A stretch of DNA of 54,492 bases from an uncultured Dokdonia sp. (GTDB lineage Bacteria; Bacteroidota; Bacteroidia; Flavobacteriales; Flavobacteriaceae). Positions 7,589 through 16,331 of the stretch are shown here, one piece after another. The notes beneath the pieces are model-generated. The model was not told the DNA's origin. It ran no database searches and was given only the letters and a program-made list of their open reading frames with translations. The stretch's first letter is position 1. Every line of letters starts with the position of its first letter. Where the stretch lies: positions 1 to 54,492 of the forward strand of contig NZ_CANLNH010000021.1 of NCBI RefSeq assembly GCF_947492535.1, written 5' to 3'. The position numbers and the translations under genes were made by a program.

Positions 7589-9145
7589 ATGAATACATCA
7601 ATTAAAAATCTTAAGACAAAACTATTATTAGTTTTTTTTCCTACTGTATGTGTTACGTTACTTACAGTAGTTAGCTATCATCTTTTAAGATGGATTGTAG
7701 ATTATAAATTTTCGTTGATCTCTTTAGAAGAAAATCTTTGGAATATAATATTTCCTATGATTTTTTCAGGGTTGTTTGTTTATGGTTTCTTAAAACGACG
7801 CATTCGTATACTTCGTATAGAGGCAAATAACAAGAGTATTAGAGATGTGTTTTATATGATTGCATCTATTGTAGCTATTTTTCTTATTGTTAGTACTAGT
7901 AAGTATGTTGAGATACTGAGTTTTGATACGATATCGATTCAAAATGCTAGTGATGTTATTAATCATAAAAATGAACGTTTTTTTCATATAGAAACGGTTG
8001 CTATAAACACATCAAAAGAGTATCCTTTTATCGTTTCTAGAATTGAAGGAAAAAATAACAACCAGCTTAGCTATACATTTTACAACGCATACTCTTTTGA
8101 AAACACAAACCAAACTATTTGGTATGCTGACACCCATAAACAGACCATTTCAAACAGACTTTCTGATTATGAGAAAAGAAAGAAAAAAAAGGAGTTCTTA
8201 GCAAGAGCATCAGCTATTTTTAAAACTAATTATAAAAATAAGTCGAAGATATATAAGAAGTTAGTTACTTCAGATTTTAAAGAGGGTGTTATTGCAGGAA
8301 TAGAGAGGAATAGTTATGAGTTACCTATCGATGATCTGATTATAATAACCCCATCAACCTCAAGAGAAGATAGGCTAGAAGAAATAAATTTAAAACTTCC
8401 AGTAAAGATGTTTTTAATAGGAATGTTTATACTGTTAATCATGATTTTATTTAGCAAGGTAGATCCTGAAGAATTAAAAGTATTTAAGCAACCACGAAAA
8501 TATTTTGAAGATACAAGGGCTGGTATAACATCTTTTAAAGAAAACTTTTCTTTGATGCCAGTTGCTATAGTTATAGTAATTATTAATGTAATAGTCTTTT
8601 GTGTTGGTGTATATAAAGGTGTTGATTTTATGCATCCTTCTGGAGAAGAACTCTATCATTTTGGGGCAGCAACTCGTGATTCGTTATTTAATGGTAAATA
8701 TTGGCAAATTATAACCTCCTTTTTTGTGCACAGTGGTGTAGGGCATTTGACGTATAATATGATTACACTCTTTATTTGTGCAGCATTCGTGGAAAAAAAG
8801 ATGGGATCAATTTTGTTTTTAGTGCTTTATATATTAGCCGGTATTGTAAGTGTTATTTTATCCGTATGTTTAACAGATGGCCCTATTTTATTAATAGGCG
8901 CTTCGGGAGCAATATTTGGTGTCATGGGATTGATGTTGGCATTCAATATATTTCGATTATATGGAAGAGGAGAACGCTCTATGATATGGATGACTTTAGG
9001 GCTATTTGGGGGAATTAGTCTTTTAGCAGGCTTTGCAACACCTAATGTAGGAAACATAGCACATATAAGTGGTTTGCTTTTTGGGTTTGTATTTGGTGCT
9101 GGCTATTTTATAAGTCGGAAATTATCAATTTTAAAAACTAAATAG
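7589..9145 (+). CDS. Rhomboid-family intramembrane serine protease with long N-terminal extension
   Basis: A 518-residue membrane protein. The C-terminal 190 residues are a rhomboid protease domain: FFVHSGVGHLTYNM (helix 2 HxxxN region), GASGAIFG with catalytic Ser439, and IAHISGLLFG with catalytic His492. It would cleave helices of other membrane proteins inside the bilayer. The first 330 residues add about four membrane helices (near 12-35, 48-68, 90-110 and 272-292) and an unrecognised soluble segment of about 150 residues, possibly for substrate recruitment. It starts one base after the transporter stop and ends the operon that began at 4474. The substrate is unknown; an anti-sigma or transporter partner is only speculation. 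Confidence 0.9.
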   Translation: MNTSIKNLKTKLLLVFFPTVCVTLLTVVSYHLLRWIVDYKFSLISLEENLWNIIFPMIFSGLFVYGFLKRRIRILRIEANNKSIRDVFYMIASIVAIFLIVSTSKYVEILSFDTISIQNASDVINHKNERFFHIETVAINTSKEYPFIVSRIEGKNNNQLSYTFYNAYSFENTNQTIWYADTHKQTISNRLSDYEKRKKKKEFLARASAIFKTNYKNKSKIYKKLVTSDFKEGVIAGIERNSYELPIDDLIIITPSTSREDRLEEINLKLPVKMFLIGMFILLIMILFSKVDPEELKVFKQPRKYFEDTRAGITSFKENFSLMPVAIVIVIINVIVFCVGVYKGVDFMHPSGEELYHFGAATRDSLFNGKYWQIITSFFVHSGVGHLTYNMITLFICAAFVEKKMGSILFLVLYILAGIVSVILSVCLTDGPILLIGASGAIFGVMGLMLAFNIFRLYGRGERSMIWMTLGLFGGISLLAGFATPNVGNIAHISGLLFGFVFGAGYFISRKLSILKTK

Positions 9146-9231
9146 GCTCAACTTTAATAGTAGAATATTTCTTTATCTATAAAAAGCATATGATTGATAG
9201 TGTCTAATAAATCGTGTAATTAGAAAAAAAT

Positions 9232-9266
9232 GAGACTATCTAAAAAAATAAGATAGCCTCAATTTT
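9232..9266. terminator. Terminator after the rhomboid gene
   Basis: GAGACTATCT pairs with AGATAGCCTC (one mismatch) around a 9-base A-rich loop, followed by AATTTT on the plus strand. Confidence 0.6.
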
Positions 9267-9347
9267 ATGGAAAAGTACCAGAAACTATTCTCAAATACGC
9301 AATTTTTTTTTGCGTTTATTTATTTCTGATATACCTATCATACGGTA

Positions 9348-9545
9348 TTAAAATATAACACACCTTCCATTTTCATTACCAGGAGTTGCTCCAAAGTAGC
9401 AACGATCTGTCCCTGCCGCAAGACAATCAAAGATATTAGAACATGGTATATTCGTTATAATGAAGTTGTATCCTCCGTTAATAGAAGTTTGTTCGTTTTT
9501 ACTCAATTCTTGAGCCCCGTTTAGTTTTAAAATGTTTTTTAGCAT
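9348..9545 (-). CDS. Double-glycine leader peptide precursor (bacteriocin-like)
   Basis: A 65-residue precursor whose first 25 residues form a classic double-glycine leader with the pattern LKLNGAQELSKNEQTSINGG. Such leaders are cut after Gly-Gly by peptidase-containing ABC exporters. The predicted core is 40 residues with four cysteines (PCSN, DCLA, DRCYF, GRCVIF), compatible with two disulfides or another modification. It resembles the Bacteroidota GG-type natural product precursor group. No C39 exporter, modification enzyme or immunity gene lies nearby, so it would need a transporter elsewhere. Function (bacteriocin, pheromone or secreted peptide) is not determined. Confidence 0.75.
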   Translation of the reverse strand: MLKNILKLNGAQELSKNEQTSINGGYNFIITNIPCSNIFDCLAAGTDRCYFGATPGNENGRCVIF

Positions 9546-9709
9546 AATTAAAATATATTAGATAATAAAGTACCTACTCTAGTAAAAGGTTTTCGGTTTC
9601 CCCTTCGTAAAAACTGGTTGTTAACAATACCTAGATTTTGATACTAAAGTAGTTTAGATAGAAGGGGTAGAAAAGTAATGTATCCGTATTTTAAACAAAA
9701 TACCGTGTC

Positions 9710-9736
9710 AAAAAGTACTGTAAATCAGTGCTTTTT
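9710..9736. terminator. Orphan terminator-like hairpin
   Basis: AAAAAGTACTG pairs with CAGTGCTTTTT (one G-T pair) around the 5-base loop TAAAT, flanked by A and T runs on both sides. No gene ends here, so it may end an unannotated short RNA or be a relic. Confidence 0.45.
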
Positions 9737-9859
9737 AAATAGTTTGATGCTTTTAAATATTGAATAATTATAATTATTAAAGGAACTTGTCAAATTAATC
9801 CAAACTCCCTTTAACGAGATTTTATTAAAACAGCTATAGCACAACGTATTTATAAAAAC

Positions 9860-9867
9860 TATCTTTG
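9860..9867 (+). promoter_or_regulatory. -7 box for tgt
   Basis: TATCTTTG, matching TAnnTTTG, ends 6 bases before the ATG at 9874. The transcript would have almost no leader. The box excludes the in-frame TTG at 9865 as a start. Confidence 0.6.
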
Positions 9868-9873
9868 CGCCCT

Positions 9874-11004
9874 ATGCAATTTGACCTTCTAACAACAGAT
9901 CCTGCTAGTAAAGCTAGAGCAGGGAAGCTTACAACAGATCATGGAGTGATTGAAACTCCTATTTTTATGCCTGTAGGAACGGTGGCTTCTGTAAAAGGAG
10001 TACATCAACGTGAGTTAAGAGAAGATATTAATCCAGATATTATTTTAGGGAATACCTATCATTTATACTTACGTCCTGGGACAGGAACATTACAGAAAGC
10101 AGGAGGCTTGCATAAATTCATGAACTGGGATCGACCTATTCTTACCGATAGTGGTGGTTTTCAAGTATACTCCTTATCGAATCGTAGAAAGATTAAAGAA
10201 GAAGGCGTGCGCTTTAAATCGCATGTAGATGGGTCCATGCATTTATTTACACCAGAAAATGTTATGGAGATTCAGCGTCAGATAGGTGCCGATATTATCA
10301 TGGCTTTTGATGAATGTACACCCTATCCATGTGATTATAGATACGCAAAGCGTTCTATGCATATGACGCATCGTTGGTTAGATAGATGTATTACACATTT
10401 TGAAAAAACACCAGCGCTGTATGGATATGAACAAGCATTGTTTCCTATTATACAGGGAAGTACATATAAAGATTTAAGAACACAATCTGCCGAATATATT
10501 GCAAATTCAAATGCCTTTGGAAATGCCATTGGAGGACTCTCAGTAGGGGAACCTGCAGAAGAGATGTATGCAATGACAGAAGTCGTAACTGCTGTGCTAC
10601 CCGAAGAAAAACCAAGATATTTAATGGGTGTAGGAACCCCTATTAATATTTTAGAAAATATTGCATTAGGTATTGATATGTTTGATTGTGTGATGCCTAC
10701 ACGTAATGCCCGTAACGGAATGTTATTTACAGCACATGGAACTATTAATATCAAAAACCTAAAATGGGCAGAAGATTTTTCTCCTATAGATGAAATGGGA
10801 ATTACGTGGGTAGATACCGAATATAGCAAAGCCTATCTACGTCATTTATTTAAATGTCACGAATTATTAGGTATGCAAATAGCAACCATTCATAACTTAG
10901 GATTCTATCTCTGGTTAGTAAGAGAAGCGAGAAAACAAATTCTTGCAGGCACATTTAGTACTTGGAAGGATATGATGGTAAAACAAATGGATAAACGATT
11001 ATAA
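9874..11004 (+). CDS. tgt: Queuine tRNA-ribosyltransferase (TGT)
   Basis: Exchanges guanine-34 for preQ1 in GUN-anticodon tRNAs during queuosine synthesis. It is a 376-residue TIM-barrel protein. Motifs: LTDSGGFQVYSLS with the first catalytic Asp region, IIMAFDECTPYP, IGGLSVGEP, and MGVGTPINILENIALGIDMFDCVMPTRNARNG with the nucleophilic Asp. Bacterial TGTs normally bind structural zinc through a CxCxxC...H site before the AYLRHL helix. Here that segment reads ITWVDTEYSKAYLRHL with no cysteines, so zinc binding appears lost. I believe this variation occurs in other Bacteroidota, but cannot verify it here. The ATG at 9874 is set by the promoter position. Confidence 0.95.
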   Translation: MQFDLLTTDPASKARAGKLTTDHGVIETPIFMPVGTVASVKGVHQRELREDINPDIILGNTYHLYLRPGTGTLQKAGGLHKFMNWDRPILTDSGGFQVYSLSNRRKIKEEGVRFKSHVDGSMHLFTPENVMEIQRQIGADIIMAFDECTPYPCDYRYAKRSMHMTHRWLDRCITHFEKTPALYGYEQALFPIIQGSTYKDLRTQSAEYIANSNAFGNAIGGLSVGEPAEEMYAMTEVVTAVLPEEKPRYLMGVGTPINILENIALGIDMFDCVMPTRNARNGMLFTAHGTINIKNLKWAEDFSPIDEMGITWVDTEYSKAYLRHLFKCHELLGMQIATIHNLGFYLWLVREARKQILAGTFSTWKDMMVKQMDKRL

Positions 11005-11008
11005 GTAC

Positions 11009-12094
11009 ATGAAACTTCTGGATTGGTATATCGTAAAACGCTACATCGGGACTTTTGTCACGATGCTTTTGCTGTTTATACCTATTGGAATTACCGTAAA
11101 TCTTGCAGAAAAAATTGATAAGATTTTAGCTAATGAAGTTCCTTTTGTAGAAGTTGCTATTTATTATTTGAACTTTACGGTATATTTTGCTAATCTATTG
11201 TTTCCATTATTTCTTTTCCTTTCGGTGATTTGGTTTACATCCAAACTAGCAAACAATACTGAAGTTATTGCCTTTTTAAGTAGTGGAGTTTCCTTTTGGC
11301 GTTTTTTACGTCCGTATATGATAGGAGCAACATTGGTGTGTTTTGGAGCTTTTGTGTTAGGCGCTTATCTAGCACCAAAAGCAAATAAAGGGTACAATGA
11401 ATTTATCTATGAGTACCTTAAAAGTCAACGGAAAAAAGACAAGGCACAACAAACAAAAGATGTCTATCGTCAAATAGCCGAAAATGACTATATCTATGTG
11501 AGTTCGTTTAGTACCAAAACAAAAACAGGTCGTGATTTTACATGGGAGCATTTTGAAGACAATATAATGACTTACAAAATCTCTGCGGGTAGAATAAAAT
11601 TTAACCCTAAAGATACTACGTATACACTTTTGACTTACAAAAAACGTACGGTGGGAGTAGATGGTGATATTTTAGAGAGTAGAGCAAAAGTAGATACCAC
11701 CTTTGCTTTTGATATAGATGATTTGACCCCAGTAGAGTATATTGCAGAAACATTGCCTACACCAGAGTTAAGAGAGTTTATAAAAAAAGAAGAATTAAGA
11801 GGGTCATCCTATATAAGCCGTTATAAAGTAACTCTTCAAAAGCGATATAGTCTACCTGTAGCGGCATACATCCTTACGATTATTGCCGTAGCAGTATCGG
11901 CAATGAAACGTAGAGGAGGAATGGGAGCCAACTTAGCTTTTGGAATTTTATTGGCGTTCGTTTTTATTTTCTTTGATAAAGTATTTGGGACATTGGCAGA
12001 ACAATCCGATTTTCCACCATTAATTGCAGTATGGTTTCCTAATGTCTTGTTTGCTATTTTAGCTGTATATCTATTGCGCAATGCAAAACGCTAA
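11009..12094 (+). CDS. LptF/LptG-family permease
   Basis: A 361-residue inner-membrane protein of the YjgP/YjgQ family, part of the LptB2FG ABC complex that extracts lipopolysaccharide from the inner membrane. It has three N-terminal helices (about 15-35, 55-75, 100-120), a periplasmic beta-jellyroll-type domain from about 125 to 265, and three C-terminal helices. LDWYIVKRYIGTF at the start and KRYSLPVAAYILTIIAVAVSAMKRRGG before helix 4 are typical. Whether it is the LptF or LptG partner cannot be told from this sequence. It starts 4 bases after tgt and overlaps the next gene by 14 bases, so the three are probably cotranscribed. Confidence 0.9.
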   Translation: MKLLDWYIVKRYIGTFVTMLLLFIPIGITVNLAEKIDKILANEVPFVEVAIYYLNFTVYFANLLFPLFLFLSVIWFTSKLANNTEVIAFLSSGVSFWRFLRPYMIGATLVCFGAFVLGAYLAPKANKGYNEFIYEYLKSQRKKDKAQQTKDVYRQIAENDYIYVSSFSTKTKTGRDFTWEHFEDNIMTYKISAGRIKFNPKDTTYTLLTYKKRTVGVDGDILESRAKVDTTFAFDIDDLTPVEYIAETLPTPELREFIKKEELRGSSYISRYKVTLQKRYSLPVAAYILTIIAVAVSAMKRRGGMGANLAFGILLAFVFIFFDKVFGTLAEQSDFPPLIAVWFPNVLFAILAVYLLRNAKR

Positions 12095-12983
12095 ACTACG
12101 TAGCTATCTTCATTTTCATCTCATTGTTTTTATATGGGGGTTTACCGCTGTATTAGGATCTCTTATTAGTATAGATTCTGTACCATTAGTATGGTTTAGA
12201 ATGGGAATGGCATCTATCTTTATATTCATATATATTAAATGGAAAAAAATAGATATTACGCTTTCGCGAAAAGCGTTCCTCTCATTTGCAATTGCGGGAG
12301 TTATCATCGCCGTGCACTGGCTCACGTTTTTTGGCGCGATCAAAGTATCTAATGTTTCTATTACATTGGCGATGATGAGTACAGGGGCTTTTTTTACAGC
12401 CTTATTAGAACCTATTTTTTATAAACGAAAACTCATCTGGTATGAGCTTCTATTTGGCGCCATTGTGATTGGTGCGTTGTATTTTATTTTTGAAGTACAA
12501 CCCGAATATAGGCTAGGTATTGGGCTTGCCTTACTTTCGGCATTGCTTTCGGCGATATTTACATTAGTGAATGGTAAATTTGTGCATGACCATAATCCTA
12601 CCAAGATTTCGTTTTATGAGCTGGTAGTAGGTACCCTTTTTATTACGGCGTATTTAGCTTTCGCGAAAGCGGACTCCTTCTTTTCAATAGACTTTTTTAC
12701 ACTCCCATATACAGATTGGATCTATCTCTTGATACTCGCGTCTATTTGTACAGCCTATGCATTTATTGCCTCTGTAAAGGTGATGAAACATCTCAGCCCT
12801 TATACCATTATGCTTACCATAAATTTAGAACCCGTTTATGGAATTTTATTAGCATTTATGTTATTAGGTGATAAAGAACAAATGAGTACAGAATTCTATT
12901 ATGGAGCCATTGTAATCTTATCTGTAGTGATTGCAAATGGGATTCTGAAAAATAGAAAGCTTTTACGTTCAAAAAAAGAGTAA
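12081..12983 (+). CDS. EamA/DMT-family transporter
   Basis: A 300-residue protein with ten predicted membrane helices made of two EamA repeats (about 10-140 and 150-290), typical of drug/metabolite exporters. Characteristic stretches are LIVFIWGFTAVLGSLI in helix 1, VPLVWFRM, NLEPVYGILLAFMLLGD in the second repeat, and a short basic C-terminal tail. The substrate is unknown; relatives export amino acids, nucleosides or other metabolites. The ATG lies within the end of the LptF/G-like gene (14-base overlap). Two copies of the TTTCGCGAAA palindrome are translated in frame here (LSRKA and AFAKA). Confidence 0.88.
   Translation: MQNAKLRSYLHFHLIVFIWGFTAVLGSLISIDSVPLVWFRMGMASIFIFIYIKWKKIDITLSRKAFLSFAIAGVIIAVHWLTFFGAIKVSNVSITLAMMSTGAFFTALLEPIFYKRKLIWYELLFGAIVIGALYFIFEVQPEYRLGIGLALLSALLSAIFTLVNGKFVHDHNPTKISFYELVVGTLFITAYLAFAKADSFFSIDFFTLPYTDWIYLLILASICTAYAFIASVKVMKHLSPYTIMLTINLEPVYGILLAFMLLGDKEQMSTEFYYGAIVILSVVIANGILKNRKLLRSKKE
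12259..12275. repeat. TTTCGCGAAA palindrome, copy 3 (in gene)
   Basis: CGCTTTCGCGAAAAGCG (one extra A) inside the DMT transporter gene, read as Leu-Ser-Arg-Lys-Ala. Confidence 0.8.
12657..12670. repeat. TTTCGCGAAA palindrome, copy 4 (in gene)
   Basis: GCTTTCGCGAAAGC in the same DMT gene as copy 3 but in a different reading frame, giving Ala-Phe-Ala-Lys-Ala. Confidence 0.85.
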
Positions 12984-13002
12984 GGAGTCAAATAGAAACT
13001 AT

Positions 13003-13010
13003 TATATTTG
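13003..13010 (+). promoter_or_regulatory. -7 box for accA
   Basis: TATATTTG matches TAnnTTTG, 55 bases before the accA ATG. accA therefore appears to be its own transcription unit. Confidence 0.55.
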
Positions 13011-13064
13011 TAAGATAAACCTAACAACTCATTACGAGCAATCGTAATAGGTAACAAACTGAAA

Positions 13065-14018
13065 ATGGAATATTTAGATTTCGAATTACCCATTAAGGAG
13101 CTAGAAGAACAACTAGATAAATGTGTTATTATAGGTGCTGAAAGTGATGTAGATGTAAGCCAGACCTGTAAGCAAATTGAAAAAAAGCTCGCTCAAACCA
13201 AAAAAGACATTTATAAAAATTTGACAGCATGGCAACGTGTTCAATTGTCAAGACATCCTAACCGTCCCTATACGCTTGATTATATCAATGCGATTTGTGG
13301 AGATACGTTTCTGGAACTTCACGGTGATCGTAATGTAAAAGATGATAAAGCAATGATTGGAGGTCTTGGAAAGATTGGAGATCAGAGCTATATGTTTATT
13401 GGGCAACAAAAAGGATACAATACCAAAACACGTCAATATCGTAATTTTGGAATGGCAAATCCAGAAGGATACCGTAAAGCACTTCGACTTATGAAAAGTG
13501 CCGAGAAATTTAATGTGCCTGTTGTGACCATTATAGATACACCAGGAGCATACCCGGGATTGGAAGCAGAAGAACGCGGCCAAGGCGAAGCGATCGCACG
13601 TAATATCTTAGAGATGACACGTCTTAAAGTGCCAATCATGGTTTTGATAATTGGAGAAGGAGCCAGTGGAGGAGCTTTAGGAATAGGTGTAGGTAATAAA
13701 GTAATGATGCTTGAAAATGCATGGTACTCTGTAATCTCTCCAGAAAACTGCTCTTCTATTTTATGGAGAAGTTGGGAACAAAAAGAAATTGCTGCCGAAG
13801 CCTTAAAGCTAACAGCAAAAGACAGCTTAAAATTGAAAGTAATTGACTCCATTATTAAAGAACCACTTGGTGGTGCTCATGCTAATAGAGAAGAAACTTT
13901 TAAAACCGTAAGAGAAACGATCGAGTCATCTTTTAATGATTTGAAAAACTTATCACCAGAAGAATTGGTGAATGATAGAATGAAAAAATATTCGGAAATG
14001 GGAGTCTTTAAAGGCTAG
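13065..14018 (+). CDS. accA: Acetyl-CoA carboxylase carboxyltransferase subunit alpha
   Basis: AccA and AccD together form the carboxyltransferase that moves CO2 from carboxybiotin to acetyl-CoA, the first step of fatty acid synthesis. The 317 residues are the normal size. Motifs include [75 protein letters not shown] (acyl-CoA oxyanion region) and [15 protein letters not shown]. accD is not in the window. The gene has its own -7 box and is followed by a strong terminator, so it is probably monocistronic. Confidence 0.98.
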   Translation: MEYLDFELPIKELEEQLDKCVIIGAESDVDVSQTCKQIEKKLAQTKKDIYKNLTAWQRVQLSRHPNRPYTLDYINAICGDTFLELHGDRNVKDDKAMIGGLGKIGDQSYMFIGQQKGYNTKTRQYRNFGMANPEGYRKALRLMKSAEKFNVPVVTIIDTPGAYPGLEAEERGQGEAIARNILEMTRLKVPIMVLIIGEGASGGALGIGVGNKVMMLENAWYSVISPENCSSILWRSWEQKEIAAEALKLTAKDSLKLKVIDSIIKEPLGGAHANREETFKTVRETIESSFNDLKNLSPEELVNDRMKKYSEMGVFKG

Positions 14019-14041
14019 TCCCTAATTTTTCACTTACTACC

Positions 14042-14075
14042 AAATCCGAAGCTATTTGAGTTTCGGATTTTTTTA
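14042..14075 (+). terminator. Terminator after accA
   Basis: AAATCCGAA / TTCGGATTT, a 9-bp stem with an 11-base loop, then a run of T. Confidence 0.85.
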
Positions 14076-14174
14076 TGACTATTAACAATAAATAAGAGTT
14101 ATTAACAGTTGAATTGTTAATGAGGTGTGGAGATTCATCACAAGAGAAGCGTCCTAACCCCTTAACAATTTGTT

Positions 14175-14182
14175 TACATTCG
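14175..14182 (+). promoter_or_regulatory. Possible -7 box for dnaB
   Basis: TACATTCG, a variant of TAnnTTTG, lies 5 bases before the ATG at 14188. The upstream in-frame TTG at 14170 would precede this box and is rejected as start. Confidence 0.4.
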
Positions 14183-14187
14183 TAGCC

Positions 14188-15720
14188 ATGGAAAAAATCA
14201 AGCCCACTCCAGCATATAATGTATCTTCAGGACAAGTAATTTCTTTGGAAAAAGGAAAAATACCTCCACAAGCAGTTGATTTAGAGACTGTTGTGATAGG
14301 GGCTTTAATGATTGATAAAAAAGGAGTCGATGAGGTGATCGATATTCTTTCACCAGATGTTTTCTATAAAGACCAACACAAACACATCTTTGAAGCCATT
14401 AGAATTCTCTTTGAAGAAGGTCAGCCCGTTGACTTATTAACGGTTTCTGAGCAATTAAAGAAAATGGCAAAATTGGATATCGTAGGAGGAGATTATTACT
14501 TGATTCAATTGACGCAAAAAGTAGCCTCTTCTGCTCATATTGAGTACCATGCGCGTATTATATTGCAGAAGTATATCCAGCGTTCGCTTATTAAAATTTC
14601 AAATGAAATTATTGAAGAAGCCTATGATGATACTACGGATGTTTTTGACTTATTAGATACGGCAGAAAGTAAACTATACGAAGTAACACAAGGGAACGTA
14701 AAACGTAGTAGTGAGTCTGCGCAAAACTTAGTAATTCAAGCGAAGAAGAAGATTGAAGAAATGTCTAATAAAGAAGGGATGTCAGGAATTCCTACTGGAT
14801 TTACGAAAGTAGATGAACTGACTTCTGGATGGCAACCGAGTGATTTGATTATTGTAGCAGCACGTCCAGGTATGGGTAAAACGGCTATGACGCTTACGAT
14901 GGCTCGTAATATGGCAGTAGATCAAAACATACCCGTAGCCTTCTTCTCACTGGAGATGTCTTCGGTACAGTTGATTACCCGTCTTATTTCTTCAGAAACA
15001 GGACTGTCTTCAGAAAAATTACGTACAGGTAAACTAGAAAAACACGAGTGGGAGCAATTAAATGTAAAAGTAAAGAGCTTAGAAAAAGCACCTTTGTTTA
15101 TAGATGACACGCCATCGCTTTCTATCTTTGATTTAAGAGCAAAGGCAAGACGTCTCGCTTCTCAATTTGGCATTAAGATCATCATGATTGACTACTTGCA
15201 GTTAATGACAGGTGGATCTGCACAAAAAGGAGGCGGAAACCGTGAACAGGAAATCTCGATGATTTCGCGTAACCTGAAAGCACTCGCAAAAGAACTTTCT
15301 ATTCCTGTAATTGCACTATCACAGTTATCACGTGCGGTAGAGACCCGTGGTGGTAGTAAGCGTCCGCTACTTTCCGACCTTCGTGAATCTGGAGCGATTG
15401 AGCAAGATGCCGATATTGTATCTTTCATCTACCGTCCAGAATATTATAAGATAGAAGAGTGGGATGATGAAGAACGCAGTCCAACCGAAGGACAAGGAGA
15501 ATTTATCGTAGCAAAACACCGTAATGGTGGGTTGGATAATATTCGATTAAAATTTATTGGTCACTTAGGTAAGTTTGATAACCTTGATGATTTCAGTACT
15601 CCGTATGAATTTGCAAGTAGTATGAATGCTGCAGCCAATGACGACACCTTCAAGCCAGATAGCCTTCCTTCACCAGACCAAGCTTTTGGTAGTGAAGAAG
15701 ATGATGGGGTTCCTTTTTAA
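14188..15720 (+). CDS. dnaB: Replicative DNA helicase DnaB
   Basis: Hexameric 5'-3' helicase that unwinds the replication fork and recruits primase. It is 510 residues: an N-terminal helical collar domain (about 25-130, starting PPQAVDLETVVIGALMID), a linker, and a RecA-type motor from about 200. Visible motor motifs are the Walker A ARPGMGKT, FSLEMSSVQL, the Walker B IIMIDYLQLM, IALSQLSRAVE, and LRESGAIEQDADIV with the arginine-finger region. The C-terminal acidic tail (ends GSEEDDGVPF) is ordinary. It is probably transcribed alone from a promoter just upstream of the ATG at 14188. Confidence 0.98.
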   Translation: MEKIKPTPAYNVSSGQVISLEKGKIPPQAVDLETVVIGALMIDKKGVDEVIDILSPDVFYKDQHKHIFEAIRILFEEGQPVDLLTVSEQLKKMAKLDIVGGDYYLIQLTQKVASSAHIEYHARIILQKYIQRSLIKISNEIIEEAYDDTTDVFDLLDTAESKLYEVTQGNVKRSSESAQNLVIQAKKKIEEMSNKEGMSGIPTGFTKVDELTSGWQPSDLIIVAARPGMGKTAMTLTMARNMAVDQNIPVAFFSLEMSSVQLITRLISSETGLSSEKLRTGKLEKHEWEQLNVKVKSLEKAPLFIDDTPSLSIFDLRAKARRLASQFGIKIIMIDYLQLMTGGSAQKGGGNREQEISMISRNLKALAKELSIPVIALSQLSRAVETRGGSKRPLLSDLRESGAIEQDADIVSFIYRPEYYKIEEWDDEERSPTEGQGEFIVAKHRNGGLDNIRLKFIGHLGKFDNLDDFSTPYEFASSMNAAANDDTFKPDSLPSPDQAFGSEEDDGVPF

Positions 15721-15761
15721 TACAGTTATAAGTTAATTGTTAATCGTTTATATAATTTTAT

Positions 15762-16241
15762 ATGAGAACTGCAGAAAGAAAACCGGAGTTGAAATATATA
15801 AGTGGTAAAATAACTTATAGGCTGTTGAGGGATATCATACTTGATGAAAGGTTGACAAATGAGGATACTATAATATTAAACCCTTCATGTTTTGATGATG
15901 TGATTTTAGAATATAGAGATACTTATGGGGAAAGTATGACATTTCCGCATTTGCTTTTAGGAGTTTTAATCAGAGAAAAAGATGATGAGCGTATTCCAAT
16001 AAGAAGAATCGGAATTTTAAGAAATGATGATATTTCAGACAGAAACATAGAAATTAATACATTTAATTACTATGATGGAGAAATTGTATATCGATGTGGA
16101 TGGTGTGGTAGTATTGTAGATAAGAACGGGATAGTACTTAATGGTTATGATAGAGAAAGGTCAATAAATTATATTCAGAATTATAAAAACTCAATAGTTC
16201 ATAATGTTCCTGGGAATTGTTGTCCTAATGGACATGATTAA
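15762..16241 (+). CDS. Uncharacterised protein with a C-terminal Cys cluster
   Basis: I do not recognise this 159-residue protein. It has no signal peptide or membrane helix. The first 100 residues are mixed alpha/beta and rich in charged residues. The C-terminal part has YRCGWCGSIV and, about 45 residues later, GNCCPNGHD, a spacing that could form a zinc ribbon (CxxC ... CCxxGH). It is more AT-rich than dnaB upstream and sits next to a repeat-rich gap, suggesting accessory or recently acquired DNA. It begins 41 bases after dnaB; whether it has its own promoter is unclear. The gene is credible from length and codon use, but the function is open. Confidence 0.6.
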   Translation: MRTAERKPELKYISGKITYRLLRDIILDERLTNEDTIILNPSCFDDVILEYRDTYGESMTFPHLLLGVLIREKDDERIPIRRIGILRNDDISDRNIEINTFNYYDGEIVYRCGWCGSIVDKNGIVLNGYDRERSINYIQNYKNSIVHNVPGNCCPNGHD

Positions 16242-16290
16242 AATATTTTACTTCTAAAGGTTTCTCAATTTTAATTACTAAAGTAATATA

Positions 16291-16331
16291 AAAATAGAGT
16301 ACTACTCTAATTTAGAGTGTTACTCTATTTT
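16291..16331. terminator. Strong hairpin downstream of 15762-16241
   Basis: AAAATAGAGTA pairs perfectly with TACTCTATTTT (11 bp), and the interior re-pairs as ACTCTAA/TTAGAGT. It ends in TTTT and can act in both directions. Confidence 0.7.

Larger units (their letters stand above)
9546..9873. other. Gene-free region between the peptide gene and tgt
   Basis: About 330 AT-rich bases without a credible gene. It holds a separated inverted repeat CCCCTTC (9600-9606) / GAAGGGG (9661-9667), a perfect-looking hairpin at 9710-9736, a TTAAAGG/CCTTTAA pair at 9777-9814, and the tgt -7 box. The peptide promoter should lie at the left end but no clear consensus is seen. Confidence 0.5.

Noticed and set aside
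10335-10829. Long open frame on the minus strand inside tgt
   Set aside because: It has no recognisable domain, and tgt on the plus strand fully explains the codon pattern.
13248-13852. Overlapping minus-strand open frames inside accA
   Set aside because: Low-complexity, Cys/Ile-rich translations without homology signs; accA is unambiguous on the other strand.
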